Shown here piece by piece: positions 32,657 through 38,436 of a stretch of DNA of 38,436 nt (positions are counted from its first letter, which is position 1; each line of letters starts with the position of its first letter). Under the pieces are notes generated by a model. The model did no database searches, was not told the DNA's origin, and saw only the letters and a program-made list of their open reading frames with translations. Location: the NCBI GenBank assembly GCA_038259825.1, contig JBBSOK010000008.1, positions 1 through 38,436 on the forward strand, in the 5' to 3' direction. The DNA comes from JBBSOK01 sp038259825. GTDB lineage: Bacteria; Bacteroidota; Bacteroidia; Flavobacteriales; Flavobacteriaceae. A program made the translations under genes and the position numbers.

Positions 32657-33211
32657 TTATTGCCATTCAACACTCTCCATAATTAGCCGAATATCTTCTC
32701 TCAAGTATTCTGCTGCTGGATATATGGAATCATAATTTGGCTTTGCATTAAAGTATAATGCGCCGTTCAGAAAATGGTTTGTACTATCTGTTACGTAAAA
32801 CTCGGCTTGTGCTGCGGCATTGCCATTAATACTATAAAACATACCATAAACTTTTTTATCCGGATTTACAAAAGGTTGCTCTGGAATGCCGTTTGCCTTT
32901 ATTGTATGTTCGTAAGCAAGTTTTTGCGCGTCGCGCAACAAGGAATCTAAATTATTGGTACGCACATTTTGATAGGTAAGATAAATTGTTGCGTTCATTT
33001 TTGGATAATCGATATTGATACCACAGTTTGGTCTTTTGTTCAACTTTGCAAAATCGTTCATGGAAAATGTAAAACCACAATTACTATCAACTATTTTATA
33101 TTCAGGATTTGGATATTCTAACCTAAGCTTTGCACTCGGTTTTACAACAACCTCATCTTTACAGGATGTTAAAATGGTTAAAATTAAAAATACTGAAACA
33201 AATTTATGCAT
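32657..33211 (-). CDS. gldD: Gliding motility lipoprotein GldD
   Basis: A 184-residue lipoprotein required, in flavobacteria where tested, for gliding and type IX secretion. The lipobox is LTSC (Cys17), followed by the conserved KLRLEYPNPEYKIVDSNCGF and CGINIDYPKMNATIYLTY, and the end PAAEYLREDIRLIMESVEW. I start at ATG 33211, which puts the signal peptide at the very N terminus; the frame stays open upstream to 33307 but that part lies within gldE. The ATG overlaps the last eight bases of gldE, so the two are translationally coupled. Confidence 0.93.
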   Translation of the reverse strand: MHKFVSVFLILTILTSCKDEVVVKPSAKLRLEYPNPEYKIVDSNCGFTFSMNDFAKLNKRPNCGINIDYPKMNATIYLTYQNVRTNNLDSLLRDAQKLAYEHTIKANGIPEQPFVNPDKKVYGMFYSINGNAAAQAEFYVTDSTNHFLNGALYFNAKPNYDSIYPAAEYLREDIRLIMESVEWQ

Positions 33212-34532
33212 CGGCACGTGGTAAAATATTAAGCTTAACTTGTTTAATGCGCTTACTGTCAAAAGCTTCAATTGTAAAATTATAGTGATGGAAGGAAAGT
33301 ATTTCATCCTTCTTCGGAAAGCCTTTGCTTATTTCCAATAAAAACCCTGCTACGGTTTCTGCTTCACCTTTTGCATCTTCAAAAACTTCTGGATCTTCAA
33401 GTTTTATTACTTTGTAAAAATCCTTTAACGGCGTTTTACCTTCAAATATATAGGTATTGTCATCCAATTTTGAAAAAACTAAATCTTCATCATCAAACTC
33501 ATCACTTATTTCGCCTACTATTTCTTCAATTATATCTTCTAAAGAAATCAATCCGCTTGTTCCGCCATATTCATCCACTACAATTGCAAGGTGCATTTTC
33601 ATTTCCTTGAAATCGTTAAGTAAATCGTCCAGCTTTTTATTTTCTGGAACAAAATAAGGCTCGCGGATAAGGGCTTTCCAGTCCAACGTTTTTCTATCAA
33701 CAAAAGGCATTAAATCCTTAACGTACAAAATTCCAGAAATGGTATCTATGCTTTCTTTATAAACAGGAATTCTTGAATAGCCGTGCTCAATAATCATCGG
33801 CATTATATCTTTATACGAAGCATCTTCGCTAAGAGCAAAAATATCCATTCGGTTTTTCATTACCTGCTTGGTATCCGTAAGGCCGAATGTTACTATACCT
33901 TGAAGAATTTTTTGTTCTTCATGTGTTGTTTCTTTTTCATCCGTAAGTTGAAGAGCTTGTGATAGCTGGTCTACACTTAAATTGGATTTCTGTTTCCCAA
34001 ATTTATTGTGGATATATATTGTTAATGCTCGCATTGGCAAGCTAATTGGGGATAACAACGTGTCCAAAACATTAAGCGGATAGGCCATAAATGATGCAAA
34101 AGAAACACGGTTTCGGTTTGCGTAAATTTTGGGAAGAATCTCGCCGAATAGCAAAATAAAGAAGGTTACCACACCAACTTCAACCACAAAACGAATGTTT
34201 ATGCCAAAGATTATTGCATTAATTCCAGAGAAAAATAGATTGCTCAACGAATCGAAAAGTAGAACAATAGCAATGTTTATAAAATTGTTTGAGACTAGAA
34301 TTGTCGCTAAAAGCTTTTTGGGCTTTTGCAGAAGTCGTTCAACAATTACAAGCTTTTTGGATGGGTTTTTTTCATCCTCACCATTAAAATCGTTTGGTTG
34401 AAGCGAAAAAAAAGCAACTTCGGCACCCGAAATCATTGCTGAAAATGCTAACAACACTACAAGAAAAACAATACTCGTAATTTCTGAGTAGGTTAAAAGG
34501 GCTATAAATAAACCTGGAGGTTCTGGATCCAA
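33204..34532 (-). CDS. gldE: Gliding motility-associated protein GldE (CNNM/CBS/CorC family)
   Basis: A 442-residue membrane protein. An N-terminal CNNM/DUF21 domain with about four helices (about 18-185, with SGAEVAFFSL and LFGEILPKIYANRN) is followed by a CBS-domain pair (about 215-330: GYSRIPVYKESIDTISGILY, MHLAIVVDEYGGTSGLISLE) and a C-terminal CorC_HlyC domain (about 350-435). The family includes Mg/Co transport-related proteins; in flavobacteria gldE sits beside gldD and supports gliding. The start is TTG at 34532 (product MDPEPPG); an in-frame stop three codons upstream rules out an earlier one. ssb ends 21 bases upstream. Confidence 0.93.
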   Translation of the reverse strand: MDPEPPGLFIALLTYSEITSIVFLVVLLAFSAMISGAEVAFFSLQPNDFNGEDEKNPSKKLVIVERLLQKPKKLLATILVSNNFINIAIVLLFDSLSNLFFSGINAIIFGINIRFVVEVGVVTFFILLFGEILPKIYANRNRVSFASFMAYPLNVLDTLLSPISLPMRALTIYIHNKFGKQKSNLSVDQLSQALQLTDEKETTHEEQKILQGIVTFGLTDTKQVMKNRMDIFALSEDASYKDIMPMIIEHGYSRIPVYKESIDTISGILYVKDLMPFVDRKTLDWKALIREPYFVPENKKLDDLLNDFKEMKMHLAIVVDEYGGTSGLISLEDIIEEIVGEISDEFDDEDLVFSKLDDNTYIFEGKTPLKDFYKVIKLEDPEVFEDAKGEAETVAGFLLEISKGFPKKDEILSFHHYNFTIEAFDSKRIKQVKLNILPRADA

Positions 34533-34553
34533 AAATGGTTAGATTAAGTTAAT

Positions 34554-35027
34554 TTAAAATGGAAGATCATCTTCTTCCTCGGTAATTGGAGCAGCAATTT
34601 GTGGTTTTTGTACCGCAGGCTTTTGTGCTGTTTGTTCATTACCACCTTGAGATTGCGCACCAGCATTTCCGTATTGACTATTGTTTTCCCCTTTTGGAGT
34701 TAAAAAGGTAAAATCTGTGCAGTGTATTTCTGTACTGTACCTATCCATTCCTTGATCATCTTGCCATTTTCTGGTTTTAAGTCGGCCTTCAATGTAGACC
34801 ATATCACCTTTTTTCAAATATTTTTCGCAAATTTCGGCAGCTTTATTTCGTACTACAACATTGTGCCATTCTGTATTTGTTACACGCTCGTTTGTGCTTT
34901 TGTTTGTATAAGTTTCATTCGTAGCCATTGGGAAACGCCCAAGGCAGTTTCCTCCTTCAAAATAATGCATTTTAACATCATCACCTGTGTGGCCTATTAG
35001 CATTACTTTATTTAATGTTCCGCTCAT
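34554..35027 (-). CDS. ssb: Single-stranded DNA-binding protein
   Basis: Coats single-stranded DNA in replication and repair and recruits partners through its C-terminal tip. The OB fold covers about 1-110 (LNKVMLIGHTGDDVKMHYFEGG, EWHNVVVRNKAAEICEKYLKKGD, VYIEGRLKTRKW). A Gln/Ala/Pro-rich flexible linker (about 112-145) leads to the acidic tip EEEDDLPF. At 157 residues it is a normal size. It is the first gene of the ssb-gldE-gldD transcript, with a -7 box just upstream. Confidence 0.97.
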   Translation of the reverse strand: MSGTLNKVMLIGHTGDDVKMHYFEGGNCLGRFPMATNETYTNKSTNERVTNTEWHNVVVRNKAAEICEKYLKKGDMVYIEGRLKTRKWQDDQGMDRYSTEIHCTDFTFLTPKGENNSQYGNAGAQSQGGNEQTAQKPAVQKPQIAAPITEEEDDLPF

Positions 35028-35050
35028 AATCTTTTCTTTTATAATAGGTG

Positions 35051-35058
35051 CAAAGGTA
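35051..35058 (-). promoter_or_regulatory. Candidate -7 promoter box for ssb-gldE-gldD
   Basis: The minus strand reads TACCTTTG, a full TAnnTTTG match 24 bases before the ssb ATG, so the leader would be about 18 bases. No TTG lies 17-23 bases upstream. Confidence 0.45.
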
Positions 35059-35140
35059 AATTTTGCAGATTAAATATAATGAAAATTAAGATTTTAAATA
35101 TAGGAATGTTGGAATCGCCCTATCTTTCTTAGCATAATTA

Positions 35141-36217
35141 CTAGTTAGCATATCCCTCTTCAAAAAATTCTTCAACAAAATCCGCAATTAAAACGGGTAC
35201 AGCATAATCTTTAATGATTGAAGTTGAAATCATCTGCTCTTTTTCAGAATTTGCTACGTCAACAATCCAAAACTTAGTATGCAAATGTTGATGCGACAAT
35301 TTATGGATTTTCGAAATATCGTTATATTGAGATATTGATGTAATTTCAAGATTTTCAGAAAATTTTTCGAATTCTAAAAGATTTTTCAATTCATTTAAAT
35401 TTACTTCTGACGTACTTTCAATTAATGGAAATTCATACAACTTTTGCCAAATTCCTTTTCCCGTTCGTTGGGTAAGTTTTGTTTTATTTTCATCATCTAG
35501 AATTACCATATAATTAAAGTATCTATTTCTAATAGGCTTACCTTTAATCTTTACTGGTAATTCGGATACTTTATTTTTCTGCAGTGCTAGGCAAGAATTG
35601 TTTAAAACACAGTTTTGACAATCTGGACTTTGCGGCGTGCATTGCCTTGCACCAAACTCCATTATTGCTTGATTGTATGTTCCAGGATTTTCCAAATCTA
35701 TTAAAGTTTGTGCAAGTTTTCTGAAATCAGTTTTTCCTGCTGGGCTATTTATAGGAGTATCAATATTAAAGTATCGTGATAAAACTCTATATACGTTGCC
35801 ATCTAAAACCGCTTGTGCTTCATCATAGCAAATTGAAGCTATTGCGCTTGCTGTATAATCCCCAACCCCTTTTAGCTTCAATAAGTCTTTGTAGTTTTCA
35901 GGAAATTTTCCGTCCAATTCATTTGAAACAAATTTTGCGGATGCATGCAGGTTTCTAGCACGGCTGTAATAACCTAGTCCTTGCCAGAGTTTCAAAACTG
36001 TTTCCTCTTCAGCATTTGCCAAATCATTTACGGTTGGAAAAGCTTCCATAAAACGTAAATAATAAGGTAGACCTTGAGCTACTCGCGTTTGTTGTAAAAT
36101 AATTTCTGACAGCCAAACAGAATACGGATCTTTGGTTTTTCGCCAAGGTAAATCGCGCTTATTTTGCAAATACCACAAAATTAACGTTTTAGAAAATGGA
36201 TTGATACTATTCAACAT
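35141..36217 (-). CDS. mutY: A/G-specific adenine glycosylase MutY
   Basis: Removes adenine mispaired with 8-oxoguanine. 358 residues. Catalytic E38 lies in WLSEIILQQTRV; the helix-hairpin-helix LKGVGDYTASAIASI leads to catalytic D139 in VLDGNVYR. The 4Fe-4S cluster ligands C-x6-C-x2-C-x5-C are in QCTPQSPDCQNCVLNNSC. A C-terminal NUDIX-like domain (about 230-350) recognises 8-oxoG. ATG at 36217. It is divergent from the HU gene with 124 bases between; no full-consensus promoter box is seen for mutY itself. Confidence 0.96.
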   Translation of the reverse strand: MLNSINPFSKTLILWYLQNKRDLPWRKTKDPYSVWLSEIILQQTRVAQGLPYYLRFMEAFPTVNDLANAEEETVLKLWQGLGYYSRARNLHASAKFVSNELDGKFPENYKDLLKLKGVGDYTASAIASICYDEAQAVLDGNVYRVLSRYFNIDTPINSPAGKTDFRKLAQTLIDLENPGTYNQAIMEFGARQCTPQSPDCQNCVLNNSCLALQKNKVSELPVKIKGKPIRNRYFNYMVILDDENKTKLTQRTGKGIWQKLYEFPLIESTSEVNLNELKNLLEFEKFSENLEITSISQYNDISKIHKLSHQHLHTKFWIVDVANSEKEQMISTSIIKDYAVPVLIADFVEEFFEEGYAN

Positions 36218-36261
36218 CTCGTAAAAATAGGTTTATCTATTTATTTTTTAACCTTTTACCT

Positions 36262-36294
36262 TTTGATTTATTGATTTTATATTACGTATATTTG
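36262..36294 (+). promoter_or_regulatory. Promoter for the HU gene
   Basis: TTTG (36262-36265) is followed after 21 bases by TATATTTG (36287-36294), matching the Bacteroidota -33/-7 consensus with the same spacing as the uvrC promoter. Transcription would start near 36300, giving a leader of about 40 bases. Confidence 0.65.
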
Positions 36295-36341
36295 CCGTCT
36301 TGAAAAAAAATCTATAAAAGTAATAATTAAAACAAATAATA

Positions 36342-36632
36342 ATGACGAAAGCAGATATCGTAGCGAAAATTTCAGAAAAACTAGGAATGGAAAAAGGAGA
36401 TGTTCAAGCTACTGTAGAAACGTTTATGGACGAAGTTAAAACTTCTTTAGAAGGTGGCGATAATGTATACCTAAGAGGCTTTGGTAGTTTTATAATTAAA
36501 ACTAGAGCTGAAAAAACAGGTAGAAACATTTCAAAAAACACAACAATTAAAATACCAGCCCACAATATTCCGGCTTTTAAACCTGCAAAAGTTTTTGTAG
36601 AAGGTGTAAAAACCAACGTGGACGTAAAATAA
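36342..36632 (+). CDS. HU family DNA-binding protein
   Basis: A 96-residue histone-like nucleoid protein that bends and compacts DNA. It has the family start MTKADIVAKISEKLGMEKGD, the central VYLRGFGSFIIKTRAEKTGRN, and the beta-arm with NTTIKIPAHNIPAFKPAK, where the tip Pro intercalates into DNA. The length is normal. It is the first gene of a forward transcript and lies 29 bases upstream of a 30-residue basic-protein gene. Confidence 0.95.
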   Translation: MTKADIVAKISEKLGMEKGDVQATVETFMDEVKTSLEGGDNVYLRGFGSFIIKTRAEKTGRNISKNTTIKIPAHNIPAFKPAKVFVEGVKTNVDVK

Positions 36633-36661
36633 TATAATACTAACATCTAAAACCGAGCTCT

Positions 36662-36754
36662 ATGCCAAGTGGTAAAAAAAGAAAAAGACATAAGGTTGCA
36701 ACGCACAAACGTAAAAAACGTCGTCGTGCAAACCGTCACAAAAAGAAAAAGTAG
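36662..36754 (+). CDS. 30-residue very basic protein, AURKAIP1/COX24 (mS38-like) domain
   Basis: Reads from ATG 36662 to TAG 36752-36754. Two thirds of its residues are Lys, Arg or His (begins MPSGKKRKRHKVATHKRKKR). The pattern K-R-K-R-H-K-x3-H-K-x-K-K resembles the COX24/AURKAIP1 C-terminal domain found in mitochondrial small-subunit protein mS38, and short Bacteroidota proteins of this kind are conserved. It is therefore probably a ribosome-bound or RNA-bound protein. It lies between HU and ribonuclease E/G, and its stop codon is inside a strong terminator hairpin. The ribosomal role is an inference from composition and family resemblance. Confidence 0.75.
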   Translation: MPSGKKRKRHKVATHKRKKRRRANRHKKKK

Positions 36755-36776
36755 TTTCTAACTACTTTTTCTTTTT
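36740..36776 (+). terminator. Terminator overlapping the end of the small basic gene
   Basis: A perfect 17-bp stem (36740-36756 with 36760-36776; core AGTAGTT/AACTACT) has a 3-base loop and T-rich 3' arm. The stop codon TAG of the small basic protein lies in the 5' arm, so terminator and coding sequence share bases. It ends the HU-basic protein transcript. Confidence 0.8.
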
Positions 36777-36836
36777 AGTAGTGTTTCCTAAATTAAATTC
36801 GGAAGCAAAAATAAAGTTCTTTGACAATGAAATTTC

Positions 36837-36937
36837 GTGTTTTTCATAAAAACACAAATCATTTCGCCGGGTTTTTTATTAAGCCTGTTAAAATATTGAA
36901 ATATAAACCATTCAATTTCAGATATTTGAAATTGAAT
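36837..36937 (+). promoter_or_regulatory. Leader or operator structures before ribonuclease E/G
   Basis: The gap 36777-36945 holds no gene. A perfect hairpin GTGTTTTT/AAAAACAC lies at 36837-36855 (loop CAT). A longer perfect inverted repeat, ATTCAATTTCA (36910-36920) and TGAAATTGAAT (36927-36937), sits nine bases before the ATG at 36946. Its centre contains GATATTTG (36921-36928), one base off the -7 consensus, with a TTG 22 bases upstream (36896-36898), so the palindrome overlaps the likely promoter. It could be an operator or, if transcribed, a hairpin at the ribosome entry site. Confidence 0.45.
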
Positions 36938-36945
36938 CAAAATTA

Positions 36946-38436
36946 ATGAACGTGAACTACGAATTATATATACGATCCAGTTCACAAGAAGTTGATTTTG
37001 CCCTCACAAAAGATGGACGGCTTATAGAATTACACAAAGAAGAAGAGGATAACAATTTTTCGGTTGGTGATATTTTTATTGCCAAAATACGAAAAACGGT
37101 ACCTGGTCTTAATGCTGCGTTTGTTAACGTAGGCTATGAAAAAGATGGCTTTTTGCATTACCATGACCTTGGCCCGAAAATACCTTCTATGCTTAAATTT
37201 GTGAAAAATGTAAGCACTGGAAAATTAAAGGATTTCACCTTGAAAGATTTTCCAATGGATAAAGAGATTGACAAGCACGGTAATATAAATGACGCGCTAA
37301 AGAGCAATCAATCCATCTTGGTACAAGTAGTTAAAGAACCCATTTCAACAAAAGGACCGCGTATAAGCTCAGAACTCTCTATTGCAGGAAGATACATTGT
37401 GCTTGTACCCTTTTCAGACCGTGTTTCCATTTCGCAAAAAATAGAAAGTAAGGAAGAAAAAGAACGTCTTAAAAGATTGATAATGAGTATTCGCCCAAAA
37501 GGATTTGGCGTGATAATACGTACCGTTGCCGAAGGCAAAAAAGTAGCAGAACTGGACAGTGATTTACAAAATCTCATGGACCGCTGGACGGCCATGTGTA
37601 AAAAGCTACAAGGGGCGCACCACCCAAGTAAGGTGCTTAGCGAGCTAAATAGAGCTTCATCCATAATCCGAGATTTGTTTAATGATAAATTTACCGGAAT
37701 ACATATAGATGATGAAACCCTTTACTTGCAAATAAAAGATTATGTGCAGCAAATTGCACCCAAGCAGGATAACATTGTTAAATATTACGATAGCAATGTG
37801 CCCATTTTTGAAAAATTTGGGATAGACCGACAGATTAAAACAAGTTTCGGCAAAACCGTTTCAGGTAGCAAAGGCGCCTATTTGGTTATAGAACATACCG
37901 AAGCCATGCACGTAATAGACGTGAACAGCGGTAACCGCAGCAACAAGGCCAAAACACAAGAAGGCACAGCGCTAGAAGTGAATTTGATAGCCGCTACCGA
38001 GGTAGCAAGACAGCTACGATTGCGTGATATGGGCGGAATTATTGTGGTAGATTTTATAGATCTAGCAAACGCCACACACCGTAAAGAGTTATACAATCAC
38101 CTTCGCGAAGAAATGAAGGATGATAGGGCAAAACATAAAATTTTGCCACCAAGTAAATTTGGGCTTATTCAAATAACCCGTCAACGAGTGCGGCCAGAAA
38201 TGAATATAAAAACCCGAGAGGAAGATCCCAATACTATAAATGGGGATATTTCTGGCGAGATTGAAGCTCCAATTATCGTAATAAATAGGATAAACGAAGA
38301 GGTAAAACGTATGTTTAAAAAAGATTTTAAGAAAATCACTTTAAACACGCACCCTTTTATCGCGGCCTTTTTAACTAAAGGTTTCCCAAGTGTACGGACC
38401 AAATGGTTCATGGAACACAAAAAATGGGTAAAAATA
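36946..38436 (+). CDS. Ribonuclease E/G family protein, 3' end outside the window
   Basis: 497 codons are present and the frame is open at the right edge. It processes and degrades RNA in the cytoplasm. An S1-like RNA-binding region lies at about 35-150 (VGDIFIAKIRKTVPGLNAAF, VNVGYEKDGFLHY). The DNase I-like catalytic core has the metal-binding D325 in HVIDVNSGN and D369 in IVVDFIDL, 44 residues apart as in RNase E. After LIQITRQRVRPEM the sequence runs through NIKTREEDPN to EIEAPIIV with no cysteine, so the CPxC zinc link of E. coli RNase E/G is absent. ATG at 36946. The position next to HU and mutY is familiar in flavobacteria. Confidence 0.93.
   Translation, partial: MNVNYELYIRSSSQEVDFALTKDGRLIELHKEEEDNNFSVGDIFIAKIRKTVPGLNAAFVNVGYEKDGFLHYHDLGPKIPSMLKFVKNVSTGKLKDFTLKDFPMDKEIDKHGNINDALKSNQSILVQVVKEPISTKGPRISSELSIAGRYIVLVPFSDRVSISQKIESKEEKERLKRLIMSIRPKGFGVIIRTVAEGKKVAELDSDLQNLMDRWTAMCKKLQGAHHPSKVLSELNRASSIIRDLFNDKFTGIHIDDETLYLQIKDYVQQIAPKQDNIVKYYDSNVPIFEKFGIDRQIKTSFGKTVSGSKGAYLVIEHTEAMHVIDVNSGNRSNKAKTQEGTALEVNLIAATEVARQLRLRDMGGIIVVDFIDLANATHRKELYNHLREEMKDDRAKHKILPPSKFGLIQITRQRVRPEMNIKTREEDPNTINGDISGEIEAPIIVINRINEEVKRMFKKDFKKITLNTHPFIAAFLTKGFPSVRTKWFMEHKKWVKI

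Noticed and set aside
33212..33307. 32-residue extension of GldD
   Set aside because: It lies inside gldE, is not signal-like, and would bury the lipobox that a start at 33211 places correctly.

Overview
The window is AT-rich chromosomal DNA from a member of the Bacteroidota, very probably the Flavobacteriaceae. The evidence is gliding genes gldD and gldE, an Oar-like TonB-dependent receptor with an N-terminal carboxypeptidase-like domain, weak or absent Shine-Dalgarno sites, several TAnnTTTG-type -7 promoter boxes, and the order ribonuclease E/G - HU - mutY - ssb - gldE - gldD, which is familiar from flavobacteria. I cannot name the genus. I saw no tRNA, rRNA, CRISPR array or insertion sequence.

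Layout. 1-2050: the 3' end of an unrecognised gene, dprA, and a small haem-b-like membrane protein. 2072-7533: TonB-dependent receptor, M23 peptidase lipoprotein and a DUF3108 protein. 7753-10122: two steps of tyrosine catabolism (hppD, hmgA). 10261-14354: a PlpD-like patatin and uvrC. 14534-18389 (+ strand): a compact operon of RimK-like ligase, retropepsin-like protease, second RimK-like ligase, AstE/aspartoacylase-like hydrolase and 5-formyl-THF cyclo-ligase. 18436-21465 (+): CD225/dispanin protein, DUF2752 protein, bacilliredoxin, a small membrane protein, a PlsC acyltransferase and an HD hydrolase. 21517-25996 (-): an S9 peptidase with an extra N-terminal domain, two tiny membrane proteins, and a TPR-transmembrane-AraC regulator. 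26377-28161 (+): a TIR protein followed by a degenerate TIR fused to an RDD membrane domain. 28202-31847 (-): a radical SAM protein, a frameshifted TMEM175 channel gene and a CocE/S15 hydrolase. 31967-36217 (-): DUF4199, gldD, gldE, ssb, mutY. 36342-38436 (+): HU, a 30-residue very basic protein, and ribonuclease E/G, which runs off the end.

The two best candidates for an under-described system are (i) the four-gene RimK/protease/RimK/AstE-like set, which looks like a writer-processor-eraser system for amino-acid tags on proteins or peptides, and (ii) the TIR plus membrane-tethered degenerate TIR-RDD pair, which looks like an NAD-cleaving effector with a membrane sensor or partner. Smaller points: seven genes appear to start at TTG, mostly as TTGAAA; uvrC has a promoter so close that its mRNA may be almost leaderless; the M23 peptidase has Cys where a zinc His is expected; the ribonuclease E/G lacks the CPxC zinc link; and several very small genes lie in stretches that look empty at first sight.
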